Below are positions 4,759 to 5,740 of a stretch of 5,740 nucleotides of DNA, piece by piece. This DNA comes from Clostridiales bacterium. Its GTDB lineage: Bacteria > Bacillota_B > Dehalobacteriia > UBA4068. The notes beneath the pieces are model-generated. The model made no database searches and was not told where the DNA came from. It saw only the letters and a program-made list of their open reading frames with translations. The translations under genes and the position numbers were made by a program. Position 1 is the first letter of the stretch; the number at the start of each line of letters is the position of its first letter. The stretch is taken from positions 1 to 5,740 of the forward strand of contig WRIA01000051.1 of NCBI GenBank assembly GCA_009782975.1. Direction: 5' to 3'.

Positions 4759-5740
4759 ATGCTAAAGAGCTTTGAAGCCAGCGGCAAAACGGTGGAGGAA
4801 GCAATCGACAATGCATTGGCACTGGCTAACGCCACTATAGAAGATGCGGATATAGAGGTTTTGGAATTGGGCGGACGCGGCGTTTTCGGATTAGTCAAGA
4901 AGGATGCGCGGGTGCGTATCACCTTGGATATACCGGAAGAAAAGAAGCGGCCTGTCCGCGAAAAGAATGTACGGCCACAGACTAAAGAAGCGGTTTTACA
5001 GACGGCGGAGGAGGATGTGCCCCAGATAACGGAGATGATACGGCAACGTCCGGCGGAAGCGCGGGAGGAAGGCTCCAACAATAAGGGCCGCCGCCGCGGC
5101 AGAAGCAAGGCCGTTAGCAGCCAAGACACCGTAATTGAGCGGGAAGCGCTTAAGGAAAGCAAGACTAATACTGCGGAGCCCCGCGGTACAGACGCGGACG
5201 ACTTGGCCAGGGCAGCGCGCACCTTTTTGGATCCGGTGTTTGCCGGCTTGAATGTGCAGCCAAAGCAGGAAACACAGATAAAAGACGGCATCGTGTGGCT
5301 GGTATTATCCGGGCCGGGCCTGGGCAGCCTGATAGGGCGGCGGGGCGAGACCCTTAATGCGCTGCAATATTTAACTAACCTGGCGGTAAACAAGGATAGA
5401 AAAGAGCATATCCGCCTGGTGCTGGATGTGGAAGGCTACCGGGCCGGACGGGAGGAGACCTTGGTGACGTTGGCCAAAAAGATGGCCGAAAAAGCAGTGC
5501 GTTCCGGCCGCAGGGTAGAGTTGGAGCCAATGAACCCCCATGAGCGGCGTATAGTGCATATTGCTTTACAAAATGACAAGCGGGTGGATACCGCAAGCCA
5601 TGGCGAGGAGCCATATCGCCGGGTGGTGATAACCCGCCGCCGTCATGAGGCCGGACCCAAAGTGGAGCATAATAAAGAGAATCAGCAAAAACGCCGCGGT
5701 AATCATTCACGATCGGCGGAAAAAAATGCTTGTAGGGAGA
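4759..5740 (+). CDS. jag: RNA-binding protein Jag (KhpB/EloR), 3' end outside the window
   Basis: Jag (KhpB, EloR) is an RNA-binding protein of Gram-positive bacteria, studied in Streptococcus pneumoniae as a regulator of cell elongation acting with KhpA. The frame runs 327 codons without a stop to the window edge. Jag_N spans about 1-56 with the conserved LGGRGVFGLVKK (37-48). A charged linker runs from about 57 to 145 and includes a basic patch GRRRGRSK (110-117). A KH domain follows (about 148-225) with the GxxG loop as IGRRGETL (192-199). The R3H domain (about 228-292) has HERRIVH (261-267), giving the Arg-x3-His core at Arg263 and His267, and ends EEPYRRVVITRR. A basic, hydrophilic tail (293-327 and beyond) has no recognised domain. 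AGGAGG at 4746-4751 is 7 bases before the ATG. It lies 64 bases after yidC with no terminator visible, consistent with one transcript. The B. subtilis protein is near 208 residues, so this one is long. Confidence 0.95.
   Translation, partial: MLKSFEASGKTVEEAIDNALALANATIEDADIEVLELGGRGVFGLVKKDARVRITLDIPEEKKRPVREKNVRPQTKEAVLQTAEEDVPQITEMIRQRPAEAREEGSNNKGRRRGRSKAVSSQDTVIEREALKESKTNTAEPRGTDADDLARAARTFLDPVFAGLNVQPKQETQIKDGIVWLVLSGPGLGSLIGRRGETLNALQYLTNLAVNKDRKEHIRLVLDVEGYRAGREETLVTLAKKMAEKAVRSGRRVELEPMNPHERRIVHIALQNDKRVDTASHGEEPYRRVVITRRRHEAGPKVEHNKENQQKRRGNHSRSAEKNACRE

Noticed and set aside
4707..5393. 228-codon minus-strand reading frame opposite jag
   Set aside because: It is a Ser/Arg/Pro-rich shadow of the jag coding strand with no homology that I recognise.

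Overview
The window is a chromosomal replication-origin neighbourhood of a Bacillota (Firmicutes) bacterium. This follows from the gene set and order: dnaN and dnaA on the minus strand, with rpmH, rnpA, yidD, yidC and jag diverging from them on the plus strand. Small YidC of the Gram-positive type (no large periplasmic domain), a Jag protein with Jag_N, KH and R3H modules, and the perfect TTATCCACA boxes all fit. The class (Clostridia or Negativicutes seem likeliest) cannot be settled from the sequence alone. No mobile element, CRISPR array, tRNA or rRNA was seen.

Layout. Positions 1-742 hold the first two domains of the sliding clamp DnaN (minus, cut by the window edge). Positions 743-1109 are a gene-free, AT-rich stretch with a DnaA box cluster, a probable unwinding region and the dnaA terminator. 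Positions 1110-2447 encode the initiator DnaA (minus). Positions 2448-2733 are a second non-coding block with three further DnaA boxes, arranged with an inverted and direct repeat, plus a perfect-consensus sigma-A promoter facing rightwards. Positions 2734-3469 carry the tightly overlapping rpmH-rnpA-yidD set. A 157-base gap with an extended imperfect inverted repeat follows, then yidC (3627-4694) and jag (4759 to the window end, incomplete).

How it fits together. The two box clusters on either side of dnaA match the bipartite oriC known from Bacillus subtilis. Transcription diverges from the origin on both sides, so every gene here is on the leading strand if replication starts in this window. 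The rightward genes couple ribosomal protein L34, the RNase P protein, and the membrane-insertion proteins YidD and YidC with the RNA-binding protein Jag, a classic conserved cluster.

I found no novel multi-gene system. The points most worth checking are small: the repeat and hairpin architecture around the DnaA boxes in the dnaA leader, the candidate unwinding element with trio-like triplets, the structured yidD-yidC spacer, the dnaA terminator separating dnaA from dnaN, the long charged and proline-rich tail of YidC, and the long linker and tail of Jag.
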